Source of the DNA: Oncomelania hupensis
Lineage: Eukaryota > Mollusca > Gastropoda > Littorinimorpha > Pomatiopsidae
Length of the DNA stretch: 64,000 nucleotides
Direction of reading: 5' to 3'
NCBI GenBank assembly: GCA_036898135.1
Contig: CM072517.1
Location: 62,318,269-62,382,268 of the forward strand
Positions within the stretch are counted from its first letter, which is position 1; each line of letters begins with the position of its first letter. The translations under genes were made by a program, and so were the position numbers. The notes beneath the pieces were generated by a model. The model made no database searches. It saw nothing but the letters and a program-made list of their open reading frames with translations, and was not told where the DNA came from. Positions 36,401-47,160 of this stretch are shown here, in pieces.

Positions 36401-38376
36401 ATGACATAGAATGAATTCTATAACATAGAATGAATTCTATAGCAAAGAATGAATTCTATGACATAGCATTTATTCTATAGCATATAATGAATTCTATAAC
36501 ATAGAATGAATTCTACGACATAGAATTCATTCTGTAACATAGAATATATTCTATGCTATAGAATTCATTCTATGTTATAGAATTCATTCTATGTCATAGA
36601 ATTCATTCTATGTCATCTTATTCATTCTATGTTATACTATTCATTCTATGACTATATAATTCATTCTATGTCATAGAATGAATTCTATGTCATAGAATTC
36701 ATTCTATGCTATAAAATTCATTCTATGCATATAGAATTCATTCTTTATTATAGAATTCATTCTATGTTATACAATTTATTCTATGCACATAGAATTCATT
36801 TTATGTCATATAATTTATTTTATGTTAAAGAATTCATTCTATGTTATAGAATGAATTGTATGCACATAGAATAAATTCTATGTTATAGAATTCATTCTTT
36901 GTAATAGAATTCATTCTTTGTAATAGAATTCATTCTATGTTATAGAATATAATTCTATGCATACAAGTGCATTCTATAATATAGAATTGTATTACATACA
37001 TAGAATTTTATTCTCTATTATAAAATGTTATTCTATACATAGAAATTTATTATGGACATAGAATTTTACACTATATTATAGAATGTTATTCTATACAAAG
37101 AATTTTATTCTATGACTTACAATATTGGTTTCTTTTTTATAAATGGAATTTCAACTAATGAATGCTTTTTGTGTGCATAGAATGCTTTCTATGTGCATAG
37201 AATTTATTCTATGTATAGAATAGTCACATAGAATAAATGGACACATGGCGCCCCATATGAGTGGCAGTTACGCAAATGCCCATACCCATCCTCGGTCTGT
37301 CTCTGTCGCCATCGTTTCTGTCGGTATTGTCTCTGTCGGCATAGTCCCTGTCTCTGTCGGCTTAGTCTCTGTCTCTGTCGGTATAGTATCTGTCTCTGTC
37401 GGCATCGTCTCTGTCGGTACAGTCTCTGTCGGCGTAGTCCATGTCGAAATAGTCTCTTTCTCTTCCGGTCCTGATTTGGCTCGGAAGAGTCCGCTGGACC
37501 TAAAGCAACAATCAATCAATCAATCAATCTTTCTCTTCGGTACAGTCTCTGCCTCTGTCTGTATAGTGTGTCTCTGTTGGTCTAGTGTCTGTCGGCATAG
37601 GTTCTGTCGTTATACCTCTCTGTCGGTATAGTCTCTATTTCTGTCGGTATAGTCTCTGTCTCTGTCGGTATAGTCACTGTTTCTGTCAGTATAGTATCTG
37701 TCAATATAGTCTTAGTCTCTGTCGGTATAGTCTCTGTCGGTATAGTCTCTGTCTCTGTCGGTATAGTCTCTGTCTCTGTCGGTATAGTCTCTATTTCTGT
37801 CGGTATAGTCTCTGTCGGTATAGTCTCTGTCTCTGTCGGTATATTCTGTCTCTGTCGGTATAGTCACTGTTTCTGTCAGTATAGTCTCTGTCAATATAGT
37901 CTCTGTCTCTGTCGGTATAATCTCTGTCGGTATAGTCTCTGTCGGTATAGTCTCTGTCTCTGTCGGTATAGTCTTGTTTCTGTCAGTATAGTCTCTGTCA
38001 ATATAGTCTTGTCTCTGTCGGTATAATCTCTGTCGGTATAGTCTCTGTCGGTATAGTCTCTGTCTCTGTCGGTTTAGTCTCTGTCGATGACGGTATAATT
38101 TCTGTCGGCATAGTCTCTGTCTCTGTCGGTATAGTCTCTGTCGGTATAATCTCTGTCGGTGACGGTATAAATTCTGTCGGCACAGTTTCTGTCGTTATAG
38201 TTTCTGTCGGCATAGTCTCTATCTCTGTCGGTACTGTCTCTGTCGGCAAAGTCTTTATCTCTGTTGGTATAGTCTCTGTCTCTGTCGGTATTGTCTCTGG
38301 CGGCAAAGTCTTTATCTCTGTCGGTATAGTCTCTGTCGGTATAGTCTCTGTCTCTGTCGGCATAGTCTGTCGGCAT

Positions 38377-38449
<73 letters not shown>

Positions 38450-38746
38450 ATTTATTTATTTATTTATTTAGTATTGGCTTGTTGTTTTGTTCTGTCGCCA
38501 GCATGTCAGAGGCTCCTGTCGCAATTCGTGACGTACGCAAATCACTCCTCGTACTTGACCCCAGGTAACTACACAAAAGCCGTTCTACCCTTCGCCGAAT
38601 GCAGCCCTTGGTGCTTGAAAAAAACTGGCTGCCTGTCGTACGTGTACCAACCCCCCAACAGTCTTTGCGCCGTCCCAAACAGCCTGCCCGATCGCTGGTT
38701 CCAAACCACAGATGACCGGAGCTACTCGCAACGAGCCTGCTTTTAA
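28018..38746 (+). CDS. secreted cysteine-rich protein, PAN-like / EB-like / PAN-like (3 exons)
   Basis: Exons 28018-28336, 30248-30394 and 38502-38746 splice in phase 1 at both junctions and give 711 nt, 236 residues. The start ATG follows AAAA and is followed by G. Residues 1-25 form a signal peptide with a FTLFFFLSVSCLSF core. The rest of exon 1 has a C-x3-C-x5-C pattern followed by a fourth Cys (QCAMTCTSNEDCLSF), like PAN/apple modules. Exon 2 has six cysteines in EB/EGF-like spacing (ACVTNSTCSQPNSQC, then CLC). Exon 3 repeats the PAN-like spacing (ECSPWCLKKTGCLSY). Such modules bind proteins or carbohydrates outside the cell, so a lectin-like or recognition role is an inference. Intron 2 is 8.1 kb of repeats. 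The donor at 28337 is G|GTGGGT and that at 30395 is A|GTATGT. No clear poly(A) signal follows. The domain names are tentative. Confidence 0.72.
28664..29185 (-). mobile_element. solo LTR-like fragment split by a SINE
   Basis: The minus strand matches the LTR-like sequence at 52647-52915. Shared landmarks include ATTCTGATTGGCTGTAATT, GATGTACGCTGAATAAAG, TTGGAAAACTTCAT and GACTCCTGCCTTGTTGCTGA. No internal retroelement domain is next to it. The SINE at 28873-29066 interrupts it. The outer limits are approximate. Confidence 0.75.
28873..29066 (-). mobile_element. tRNA-derived SINE, copy 2, with target duplication
   Basis: 194 bp flanked by a perfect 10-bp duplication CCCAACTCTG at 28863-28872 and 29067-29076, which fixes both ends. 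On the minus strand it starts AGGGGCCGGGTAGCTCAG, includes box B GGTTCGAATCCCGG, and ends GACTATAATCTACAAACAA. It is the best-defined copy of the family and inserted into an LTR fragment. Confidence 0.92.
29920..30205. repeat. (GAT/GAC)n microsatellite just before exon 2 of the secreted gene
   Basis: About 280 bp of GAT and GAC triplets ending 40 bp upstream of the acceptor at 30247. The Asp-rich open frame running into the exon is an artefact of this array. Confidence 0.9.
30490..30885. repeat. ~250-bp minisatellite with TTAGGG-like blocks, part 1
   Basis: The unit has TACACAGTGTTATCTGGACA, CCTACTTGTTTTGACGTCAG, then short TTAGGG-type repeats, then AACACTGCAAAGTACTT. A second unit starts about 250 bp later. 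The array resumes at 32390-32800. A GT run precedes it at 30433-30490. Confidence 0.8.
30886..32389. mobile_element. unassigned ~1.5-kb insertion within the minisatellite
   Basis: Unique sequence splits the minisatellite array, suggesting insertion. I find no inverted ends, tRNA-like head or recognisable protein. The open frame at 31405-31752 has no domain character. The class is undetermined and it may simply be an unrelated rearranged segment. Confidence 0.4.
32390..32800. repeat. ~250-bp minisatellite with TTAGGG-like blocks, part 2
   Basis: Further units of the array seen at 30490-30885, in the same orientation, followed by a GT/CG dinucleotide run at about 32797-32830. The TTAGGG-like blocks are short and embedded in the unit. 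Confidence 0.8.
33087..37257. mobile_element. 4.17-kb foldback-type element with >1-kb inverted arms
   Basis: The ends TATGGGGCGCCATGTGTCC and GGACACATGGCGCCCCATA are perfect inverted repeats. A direct TGAGT lies immediately outside each end, at 33082-33086 and 37258-37262, a probable 5-bp target duplication. The inverted match continues inward through single-copy landmarks (for example TTACAATATTGG/CCAATATTGTAA and the AAAACTGGGGCACTGTC block) to about 34385 on the left and 36130 on the right. Much of each arm is made of short palindromes such as ATTCTATGACATAGAAT. A direct array of GAACATTCTATGTTATAGAAT units lies at about 35090-35470. No transposase is visible. The whole element sits in intron 2 of the secreted gene. 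Confidence 0.88.
33895..34103. mobile_element. ~200-bp insertion in the left arm
   Basis: This AT-rich segment interrupts the palindromic array of the left arm only and ends with ATAAATAAACAATT followed by (ATT)n. The right arm lacks it. The simple-repeat tail suggests a small retroposed sequence. Confidence 0.5.
37290..38375. repeat. CTGTCGGTATAGTCT-type minisatellite
   Basis: About 1.1 kb of degenerate 12- to 18-bp units made of GTCTCTGTC and GGTATA blocks. It is followed by a (TC)n tract at 38379-38447 and a TTTA run up to 38470. Open frames on both strands (for example poly-TETIP) are artefacts. A retroelement tail interrupts it at 37468-37528. Confidence 0.9.
37468..37528 (+). mobile_element. 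isolated 3' end of the (CAAT)n-tailed element inside a minisatellite
   Basis: It contains GGTCCTGATTTGGCTCGGAA, GAGTCCGCTGGACC and (CAAT)n, and both sides resume the minisatellite (CTTTCTCTTCGG duplicates the flank CTTTCTCTTCCGG). This is a clear de novo insertion of about 60 bp. Confidence 0.85.
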
Positions 38747-38984
38747 AACCAGTGCTCTCGGGATCAGGAGGATCTCTGCGCGGAGGCATTCATTAGCCGA
38801 GCATAGCGGATCCTCCATGGCACAGCGGACTCAACCTTACATTGATACATAATGTTGTTACAGCTGTCTCCTATACGTGATTATCGATTATTCATTCTAC
38901 TTAGTTAACGCTCATTGTGATCTATGATAGCGTGAACATCGTTAGCGATTGGTAAACGTGAACTTTGATCATACATAAAAGGGG

Positions 38985-39085
38985 ACCCACTCTGACCACG
39001 CCCACTGCTGTCTTATATACGCATTGGTGTTCGGGGACGATAATTTAATAACTAAACTAAACACGCCCATTCGACAGACCCTTTT
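38985..39085 (-). repeat. interspersed repeat (GGGTCTGTCGA family)
   Basis: Inverted relative to 42790-42880 and 63365-63440. It contains GGGGACCCACTCTGACCACG and TCGACAGACCCTTTTAA-like motifs, and then CACAATGAGT. A weaker relative lies at 50480-50560. The nature of the element is unknown. Confidence 0.6.
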
Positions 39086-39156
39086 AAAATTCACAATGAG
39101 TATTGCCTCACTGAAAAAAGAAGCTTACTAAAAAAAAATAATTAAGAAATACGCTC

Positions 39157-39159
<3 letters not shown>

Positions 39160-39221
<62 letters not shown>
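39160..39221. repeat. (GAT)n microsatellite
   Basis: About 20 GAT triplets, followed by a segment ending in A/T-rich and TAAAA repeats up to the LINE tail at 39397. Confidence 0.9.
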
Positions 39222-39224
<3 letters not shown>

Positions 39225-39396
39225 CTTGTATAGCGCGATTCCATCCAAGCCAAATGAGCATGTTCGGTGCGCTTTAAAAATAATAATTAAATTTTTTTTT
39301 TAAAGAAATTAATTTTAAAAATACCAATATTAAGATAATAAAATAAAATAAAATAAAATAACTAAATAAATAAATAAACTATTTTTTTTGGTCCTA

Positions 39397-42300
39397 TCCT
39401 ATCCTATCCTATCCTATCCTCCTATCCTGTCCCGTAACCCGGAGGTCGTCGGGGCACCACAGATGATCGTTTAACCAGCGTACTCCATCTTTCTCTGTCC
39501 TCAGCAGCCCTGATGCCTTCGCTCAGTGTCAAACCAGTCCATTTTCGAATGTTGTCCTCCCACCTCTTTTTCGGTCTCCCTCTTCTTCTACCTCCTTGCA
39601 CTGTGCCCTGCAGAATAGTCTTTGCAAATCCTGATGATCTGGTGACGTGGCCATACCATCGGAATTTCCGTTTCTTCACCACTGTGAGCAGGTCATCGTG
39701 TTGTCCAATGGCTTGTGTGATGGTCTGTCGGACTTCGTCGTTGGTGATGTGTTGGGTATAGGAAATGCCCAGAAGTCTTCTGTAGCACCTCATCTCCATG
39801 CTTTGTATTCTTCGTTGGAGATCTGCCGTGAGGGTCCATGCTTCGCAAGCATATAGGAAGATGGAGATGACAAGGGAGCGCAGCAGTCTTTTACTTTGGA
39901 ATGTAGACTGATGGTCCTGTCTTTCCAAATGGGCTTCAACCTTGTCAGGCCAGCAGTTGTTTGTGCGATCCTGGAGAGGACTTCCTGTCGGGACCCATTG
40001 TCTGATACAATGGCTCCTAAATATTTGAAGCTATGCACTGTGTTGAGGGATTCGCCTTGGACTTTGATGTCCGTGTTGATGCCATTGGTGTTGTTGGTCA
40101 TCATTTTGGTCTTCTCTGCACTTTTTTCCATTCCATAGGCTCTGGAGGTGGTGTCAAGCCTCTGTACCAGCTGTTCAAGTTCTTGTTCTTCTCCAGCCAA
40201 TCCATCAATGTCATCCGCAAAACGAAGATTGGAGATTGCTCTACCCCCTATGCTGACTGGGCCTTCTGACATGATGCGCTCTAGGCAGATGTTGAAGAGT
40301 GTTGGAGAGAGTAGGCATCCTTGACGCACACCGATTGTTGTTCTGAACCATTTCCCGATGGCGCTGTTGTGGAGGACTGCACTGGTAGCCTTGTCATACA
40401 GGCTTTTGATGACTTCAATAATTTTAAGCCTGATGTTGTACACTTTCATTGTTGCCCATAGAGCTGCATGCCAGACTCGGTCAAACGCCTTCTTGAAGTC
40501 TATGAACACATGATATAGATGTTGTTGGTGCTGTAGGTATTTCTCGCAGATTATTCTGAGGTTGAAAATCTGTTCAGTGGTACTTCGTTCTGCCCTGAAT
40601 CCTGCTTGTTCTTCAGCTATGATTTGTTCAGCTTGGGGTTTCAACCTGTTGAGTATTATTTTGAGGAGGACCTTGCTGGGATGGCTGATGAGGTTGATGG
40701 TGCGGTAATTTTTACACTCCTGAAGGTTACCTTTTTTGGGAAGAGTGATGACAAGCGACTGGGTCCATGGTATAGGCCAGTGTTCCCTCCACACACACAA
40801 AATGAGAGTCCTTGGGACTCCCAGGTATAAAATTTTAAGAGTCCTTGTGCAAATTTTGAGAGTCCCCAAATCGGAAAAAGAAATGTAAAAACAAGTCCAA
40901 GCCTAACTTTTTTTTTTAAACTCTGTTAAAGCGTCACATTAGTTATCATAATCATATAAAACCAAAAAATTAAAACATGTATTAAATGACAACTCCCGAC
41001 ACAATCTTCAATCGTCTGCAATGGCAGTCTCAGTTGGGTTCTGATTCTGATTATGCCGTGAATTAGTTCGCCACTAGTTGGTCGTATTTTTGACTTCAGC
41101 GATTTGAAAAAAATTTGTGCGTCAGGACGCACACATGCAAATTTTTCTGCGTCCTTTTTCATATTTTGTGCGTAATTGACGCACTACTGTGCGTAATCGG
41201 GAACACTGGTATAGGCCACTGCCCACTCTGCCAGATCTTGTTACAAATAATGGTGAGGGCATCAATCATCGCTTCTCCTCCTGCTTGTAGCAGTTCCGTG
41301 GGTATGTTGTCCACTCCCGCTGACTTCCCTTTCTTTAGCGATTGCACTGCTGCCTCAACTTCTTCCCGGAGAATTGGGAGGATTTCTTCTTCTTCTCTAT
41401 TCTTGGGACATGTTAGAACTGATGGGTCTCCATTTGGTGAAGGGTTGTAAAGGTCAGAGCAGTACTCTGTCCATCTGTCCAAGACTTCTTGTTCTTCTGT
41501 TGCTTTGGATCGTGGAGACTTTGGGCTGTTTGATACTTGTCAGCTGCTTCACAGTCTGGTAGGCCTTCTTGCTGTTGTTCTTGTTCAGACTGTTCTCTAT
41601 TTCCTGGCATTGATCTTCTATCCAGTTCTCCTTTGCTGTGCGCATGCCTTTTTGGATGTCATTGTTGATTTTTCGGTAGACATCAGCTCCGTGTGAGGTG
41701 TTCTTTTTCTTTTTCATCTCTCTTCGTTTATCACACAGATCCAAAAGTTCAGGTGTGATCCACGGCTTCTTCTTTGGTCGGTGCTTGCCAAGGATCTCAG
41801 TGGCGGCATCTGTCACAGCTGAGTTGAAGGTGGTGGTCATGGTATTGACATCTACATCACCAGCCCCAAAAATGAGCAGTGGTGCAAATGTCCCTCCAAT
41901 TGTGGCCTGAAATAGTTCTGCCACCTCTGGGTCTTGCAGTTTGTCCAGGTCGAACTTCAGTCTAGTGCACTTTGCTGTATTTACTCTCTTTAAGTGGTGC
42001 CGGAAAGACATCATCACGAGATCGTGGTCACTTCCGATGTCTGCTCCTGGAAAAGTGCGTGTCCTGCCAATGTTGATGCTTGATCTGAAGCGTTTCTTGA
42101 CCATGATGTAGTCTGGTTGTGATGCTCCCCGCCGGGACTGTGCCATGTCCATCGTCTGGAGTTTTTGTGGAAACCAAGCGTGTTTGCCAGTACCAGATTG
42201 TTGTATCTGGCAAACTCTAAGAGTCTCAGACCCCTGTCATTTGTCTCGTTGTTGCAGTGGGGTCCACATGTGTCTCCCCAGTTGTGGTGCGCATCTTGGC

Positions 42301-42597
42301 CAACCTTGGCATTCCAGTCGCCTTGCACTATGACTATGTCCTTCTTCGGCACTTGGTCAAGGACCGCCTGTAGATTTTCATAAAAACCCTCCACTTCGCT
42401 GTCGTCATAATCTGATGTTGGGGCATAGGCCTGGATGATGGTGATGTTGAAAGGGGCTGCTCTCAGGCGGATGGTAATGAGTCTACTGGAGACTGGGCGG
42501 CAACCCATGACAGTGGCTAGAATGTTCTTGTGGACCAAGAATCCAAGGCCGTGTTCGTGCCTGTCATCTCTACCGCTGAAATAGAGCTTGTGGCCTT
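39397..42597 (-). mobile_element. RTE-like LINE, copy 1 (endonuclease + reverse transcriptase)
   Basis: Read on the minus strand, the partial element starts inside an apurinic-type endonuclease domain (GRDDRHEHGLGFLVHKN at about 42590; GDWNAKVG). It continues through a linker and the reverse transcriptase. Visible RT motifs are GFRAERSTTEQIFNLR, DFKKAFDRVWH, GVRQGCLLSPTLFN and FADDIDG, followed by the C-terminal RRYRRLL-type and GHVTR regions. It ends in a (GGATA)n tail. The 5' end is missing and the frame is broken by at least one frameshift near 39900 and by a hAT insertion at 40778-41208. Endonuclease type and tail fit the RTE/BovB group. It is a dead copy. Confidence 0.88.
40778..41208. 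mobile_element. 431-bp hAT-type MITE inserted in the LINE
   Basis: Terminal inverted repeats CAGTGTTCCC and GGGAACACTG are flanked by a perfect 8-bp target duplication GTATAGGC (40770-40777 and 41209-41216). Both the ends and the duplication length are typical of hAT. Removing it restores continuity of the reverse transcriptase reading. No transposase is encoded. Confidence 0.95.
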
Positions 42598-45500
42598 TTT
42601 TTGGTCACTGGGTAAAAAGATGGGTCTTCAGCTGACTCTTGAAGGCTGCTTTGGAGCTACACTGACGTAGCTTTCAAACGTATATTCATTTTGTAATGGC
42701 TAAATTCAGTAGTTTTTGTGACAATGAATAGCAACAGCCGTTGGCCGGTCAGCCAGGCCACATTATGGAGCTAAAACATTTAGGTTATTGAAAGTTTTTC
42801 TTTCAGTGGAACAACACTCATTGTGAATGTTAAAAGGGTCTGTCGAGAGAGCGTGGTCAGATTGGGTCCCTTTAAGAAGTTTGGAGTTATAGTGACGAGT
42901 TTTTTTTATGTTATTATGAGTTAATAAGAACTGAAAGCGCCTTTGGATGTCATACAGCTGCTTAATGCCCTGACGAAGGTACTTAAAACCATTGTAACAG
43001 AAAAATTGGCAGTTGTAATTAAGAATTGAATGGATGACATATTCGTCTGAAGTGTTTTATTTTATGTTTGTTCATTTAAACAAAATTATATGAATAGCGG
43101 CTTAAGGTAAGACAATACAAGATGATATTTATGATAAGGGCAACATGACCTCTCCACATCCTACTATCACTATAGTGTGCCCTTTCTTCAAACCTAATAT
43201 TATAATATTATGTAGTTCTATAACACTTGCGATCTTAAATTAATTTACTATTTGTAATAAGAGTGACTGTTTGATGCATTTCGTGATCAAGTCATGTTCA
43301 AATACTTCAATGTTCATGTATACGCTTACTTTTTATGACATGTCTCTATCTTTGTTTTATCAAATATGTTAACATGTTTTCTGTTTAATTATATTGCTGG
43401 TGAGTTTTCACAATCGAATACGAAAATACGTGATAATTTCTTATTTAAAATATCATTGTTATATTCCAATTGTCCGAATTCGATACTTTACGGAAAATTC
43501 CACTGACTGACGTGATTTATAATAATTAATACTCTTTTTGGTACTAGTTAATACGTTTTTTGTATTTTTGATAATTGCGCAGCAAATATATTATTTGTAT
43601 GAACTGAATTCTGATTCTGAAATATTCGTATAAAGGAAATGGCCATTCTCTCTCGAGCCGTTATAGATGCAACATCTTAGTTGATGTAGGTGTTGCATAT
43701 TTAGAAGTTTGTCAGTCAGCCAGTCAGTCAGTGTTCGTTTGAAAAGGAATAGACTGTATTGCAATACTGGCAATCAACTTTTCAAGTTGAGGTTTGTGGT
43801 TGTGTATTTTCTTGGACTTCAGTTCAAACCGAATTGCTGTGTTTGATAGTTTCTCTTTTTTTGAAATACTTTGAAATAGTCAGAGGGAATCAGAACGATC
43901 CAAATTTCGTCTGTCTGCATGTCCGTCCGCGGTTAGGTACGTAGGTCGGTCCGTTTTACGCCATTTCTCAAAAACGTCTGGTGAGGGTGAGGGGGAGAAG
44001 AGGGGAGGCAGGGGCGAGCGGATTTTGACCAAACTTCAAGGAACATTACCTTAATATAGTGGAATGCCATTGTAAAGATGCAAAGAAGTACAGAAAGAGA
44101 CAAACAAACAATAGACAAACAAGACAATACATTATAAAGTTACAGAAAGAGACAAACAAACAATAGACAAACAAGACAATACATTATAAAGTTGACAGAC
44201 AAGACAAAGAACCTCCTTCAGACTCACGCAACGTTCAATTTACATACACTGAGTCTAGTCCAGTTAACATTTATGCACCTTTACTCAGGAAATATAGTCC
44301 GTAAATCCGGGCATTTTCTGTGTTCCTCAAGAATAAACGTATCGCCCAAACACAAACTATCCAACCACACCAATAAACATACAACAAACAGGACAGTGGG
44401 TCACGTGACACAGTGCTTAGCTCTCTTTGTCGTAGCTCTCATCTCTTATGCTTTCTCGAGGGCCAGGGTGAGATTGCCGAAAATCTGCTGGTGAAAAATT
44501 GGTATAGTCTAGGCCTAGAGTTACAGTTAACCCTAACACTAACCACAATCCAAAGTCTAACTATCTCTAACTCTAAAGCTAAATATCGGAATTTGCCGTA
44601 AAAAGTTTATTTCTTATATTCGGGTTCATGCTCTTAATATCACCGCCAGATTTTGGGCTTTTCCCTGATGCTCAACTCACCTCAATAATCCTCTCCTTCC
44701 GGTTCCTTCTTCCTCACGATTACCATCGCCGTCTTCTACCCAGCTGTCTTCTCTCGTCTTCTTCTTCATCTACTTGTTTTTTTCTCAACTGTCGTCTTCT
44801 TTGTCTGCTTTTCCTATTCTTTAATCTTCTCCTGTTCGTCTCACAACCTCATAGGTCCTTCTCTTCTTCTCACGACCTCGCAGCTCCTTTTGTTCGCAAT
44901 ACCTTTCAGCTCCTACTTATATTCATTATAATTATTTCTTTCAAGAACTTGTTTATAAGTAAAATGTCAAGGTCATTTTAGTCCTTGAAAAAACATACCA
45001 AAAAAAATAGAATGGCTATTTATTTAACCCATAGTATGCAACAACATTGGGTTATTTGATCAGACATGCATGAGAGATTTATATGATTACATGAGGGTCA
45101 AGATCATCCCAAGATCAATGTCACTAAAGATCAAGGTCATGCCAAGGGCACCGATGCTTTTTTTTTTTTTTGCATAATACAACGTTTGCTATTTTTTATT
45201 TGATACTACCTGAGTGTATTTGGAGCCGGAGGTCAATGTTATCTCAAGTTCAAAAGAATAGAAAGATGTAAGTCGGTATTACTTTGCATTTTAATTTCAA
45301 CATTTCATTTTGTTTCTTATGGGCACTCATTTTTGAGTTCCATAAGGAGCATGTCAGTCATAGGAGTTTCACCCTTCTAGTTTGCAAATGTATTGTCTTA
45401 TATGCATAACTCGACGTGTTTCGAAATTTCTCATCGGGAATTATCTGAAACTATTTTTGAATATATTTTCATCAGTCATCATTAATTTCTAAAACCAATA

Positions 45501-46260
45501 TAATGTTGATATTTAATCCATTTTGTATTAGAAGGTTTTCTGATGTTTAAAGTTTCGTAAACTTTGCTTCTTTTTTTTTCTTTTTTTTTCTTTTTTTTTA
45601 AATCGTTTTGATAATTTTTGGCGACAATTGATTTTGACGTCGTCGACGATGATGATGATTGATTGCTGATGATAATATCGTCATCTAATCGAGATCGTTT
45701 TTTTCATTCTTTATTATTATCGTCAACACGGTTATTCATTTAATATTGTCGTTTTGTAAAATTGATTATTTAATTTTGAATTTGTGAACTGTAATTTGAG
45801 TAACCGGAAGTTACCTTGGAGTAGCTTGCCGGATATTTTGATTATAACACCACATTGTTTATTTTGATGTATTCTTTTATAAACATTTCAAGGTAAGAGA
45901 CATATAACACCCTTTATTTCCTGGGTCTGTTTTTTTCTCTGCTTGCTGCCGGCAAAATAAATTCAGCTTGCATCACAACGCATTTCTGGTCTCCCTGGAC
46001 AAATTAAGCCGAGCGCGCGCGATGTGTATGTGTGTGTTTGTGCGTGCGTGCGTGCATGTGTGTGTGAAGGGCTCTTTCTCTCCTCTCAACCACACATCAT
46101 CTTTACATATTTATGATATCGCCAATCAAATCACTTAACCGATTTTCCGATTTATCATTCAGTAATTGAAGGTGATGAATAGTTTGACCGGGGTATGCTC
46201 TCACGAAGCACATCAGCTGGAGGGCAAAAGGTTGAGAGTCTCCTCATGCCATCTGTGCTA
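42598..46260. other. gene-free stretch
   Basis: No supported gene. It contains a copy of the GGGTCTGTCGA repeat at about 42790-42900. A 54-bp direct duplication (unit beginning ACAGAAAGAGACAAACAAAC) lies at about 44090-44195, and T-rich runs lie at about 45568-45600. The rest is AT-rich. Confidence 0.55.
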
Positions 46261-46269
46261 GACTAGGCC

Positions 46270-46540
46270 TATAAGCCCACTATACTATACAATACCATAG
46301 TATATAAATACTATACTATATAATATTATATTGTACTATATATCTATAATATACATCACTGTAGTGTGCTGTACTATACTATACTATATAATACTATACT
46401 GTACAATATTATACTATACTATACATTACTGTAGTGTGCTATACTATACTATACAATACTATACTATATAATACTATACTATATAATACTATACTATACA
46501 AGACTGTAGTGTGCTATACTATAAGATAAGCTTCCTATTC
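46270..46540. repeat. (ACTAT)n-rich array
   Basis: Degenerate ACTATACTAT and AATACTATACT units on a near-palindromic theme. No coding content. Confidence 0.85.
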
Positions 46541-46689
46541 CATACTATACTGCACTAATAATGTCATTAATTTCAAGTTTATGTCGTCTTCTATTTAATA
46601 TGCCAAGCCTGTGTGTTATGTGCCACTGTGCTATCGAGAATACGCTATATAGGCTCCCCACATGTATAATGCCCTTGTGTTGCGCCTGT

Positions 46690-47160
46690 GCAAGTCCGTG
46701 AAAGCCTTTCTGTGCAGATCCGGCTGTGCAAGGCTGTTTGTGCAAGTCCGTCTGTGCAAGTCTGTCTGCGCAAGTCTGTTTGTGCAAGTCCGTCTGTGCA
46801 AGTCTGTCTGCGCAAGTCTGTTTGTGCAAGTCCGTCTGTGCAAGTCTGTCTGCGCAAGTCTGTTTGTGCAAGTCCGTCTGTGCAAGTCTGTCTGCGCAAG
46901 TCTGTTTGTGCAAGTCCGTCTGTGCAAGTCTGTCTGTGCAAGTCTGTTTGTGCAAGTCCGTCTGTGCAAGTCTGTCTGCGCAAGTCTGTTTGTGCAAGTC
47001 CGTCTGTGCAAGTCGTATGTGCAAGACCGTCTGTGCAAGTCTCTCTGTACAAGGCCGTCTGTGTAAGTCCGTCTGTATAAGTTTGTCTGTGCAAGTTTGT
47101 ACAAGTTTGTCTGTATAAGTTTGTACAAGTTTGTCTTTACAAGTTTGTCTGTACACGGTT
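46690..47160. repeat. 14-bp minisatellite with a 42-bp higher-order unit
   Basis: The core 14-mers CAAGTCCGTCTGTG, CAAGTCTGTCTGCG and CAAGTCTGTTTGTG alternate in a strict 42-bp period from about 46743 to 47007, with degenerate units on both sides. Because 42 is divisible by 3 and no stop occurs in the unit, all six frames are open for 130 to 217 codons. There is no sign that any is translated. Confidence 0.93.

Noticed and set aside
37204..38376. Thr/Glu/Pro repeat proteins on either strand
   Set aside because: They are translations of a degenerate minisatellite with frame drift.
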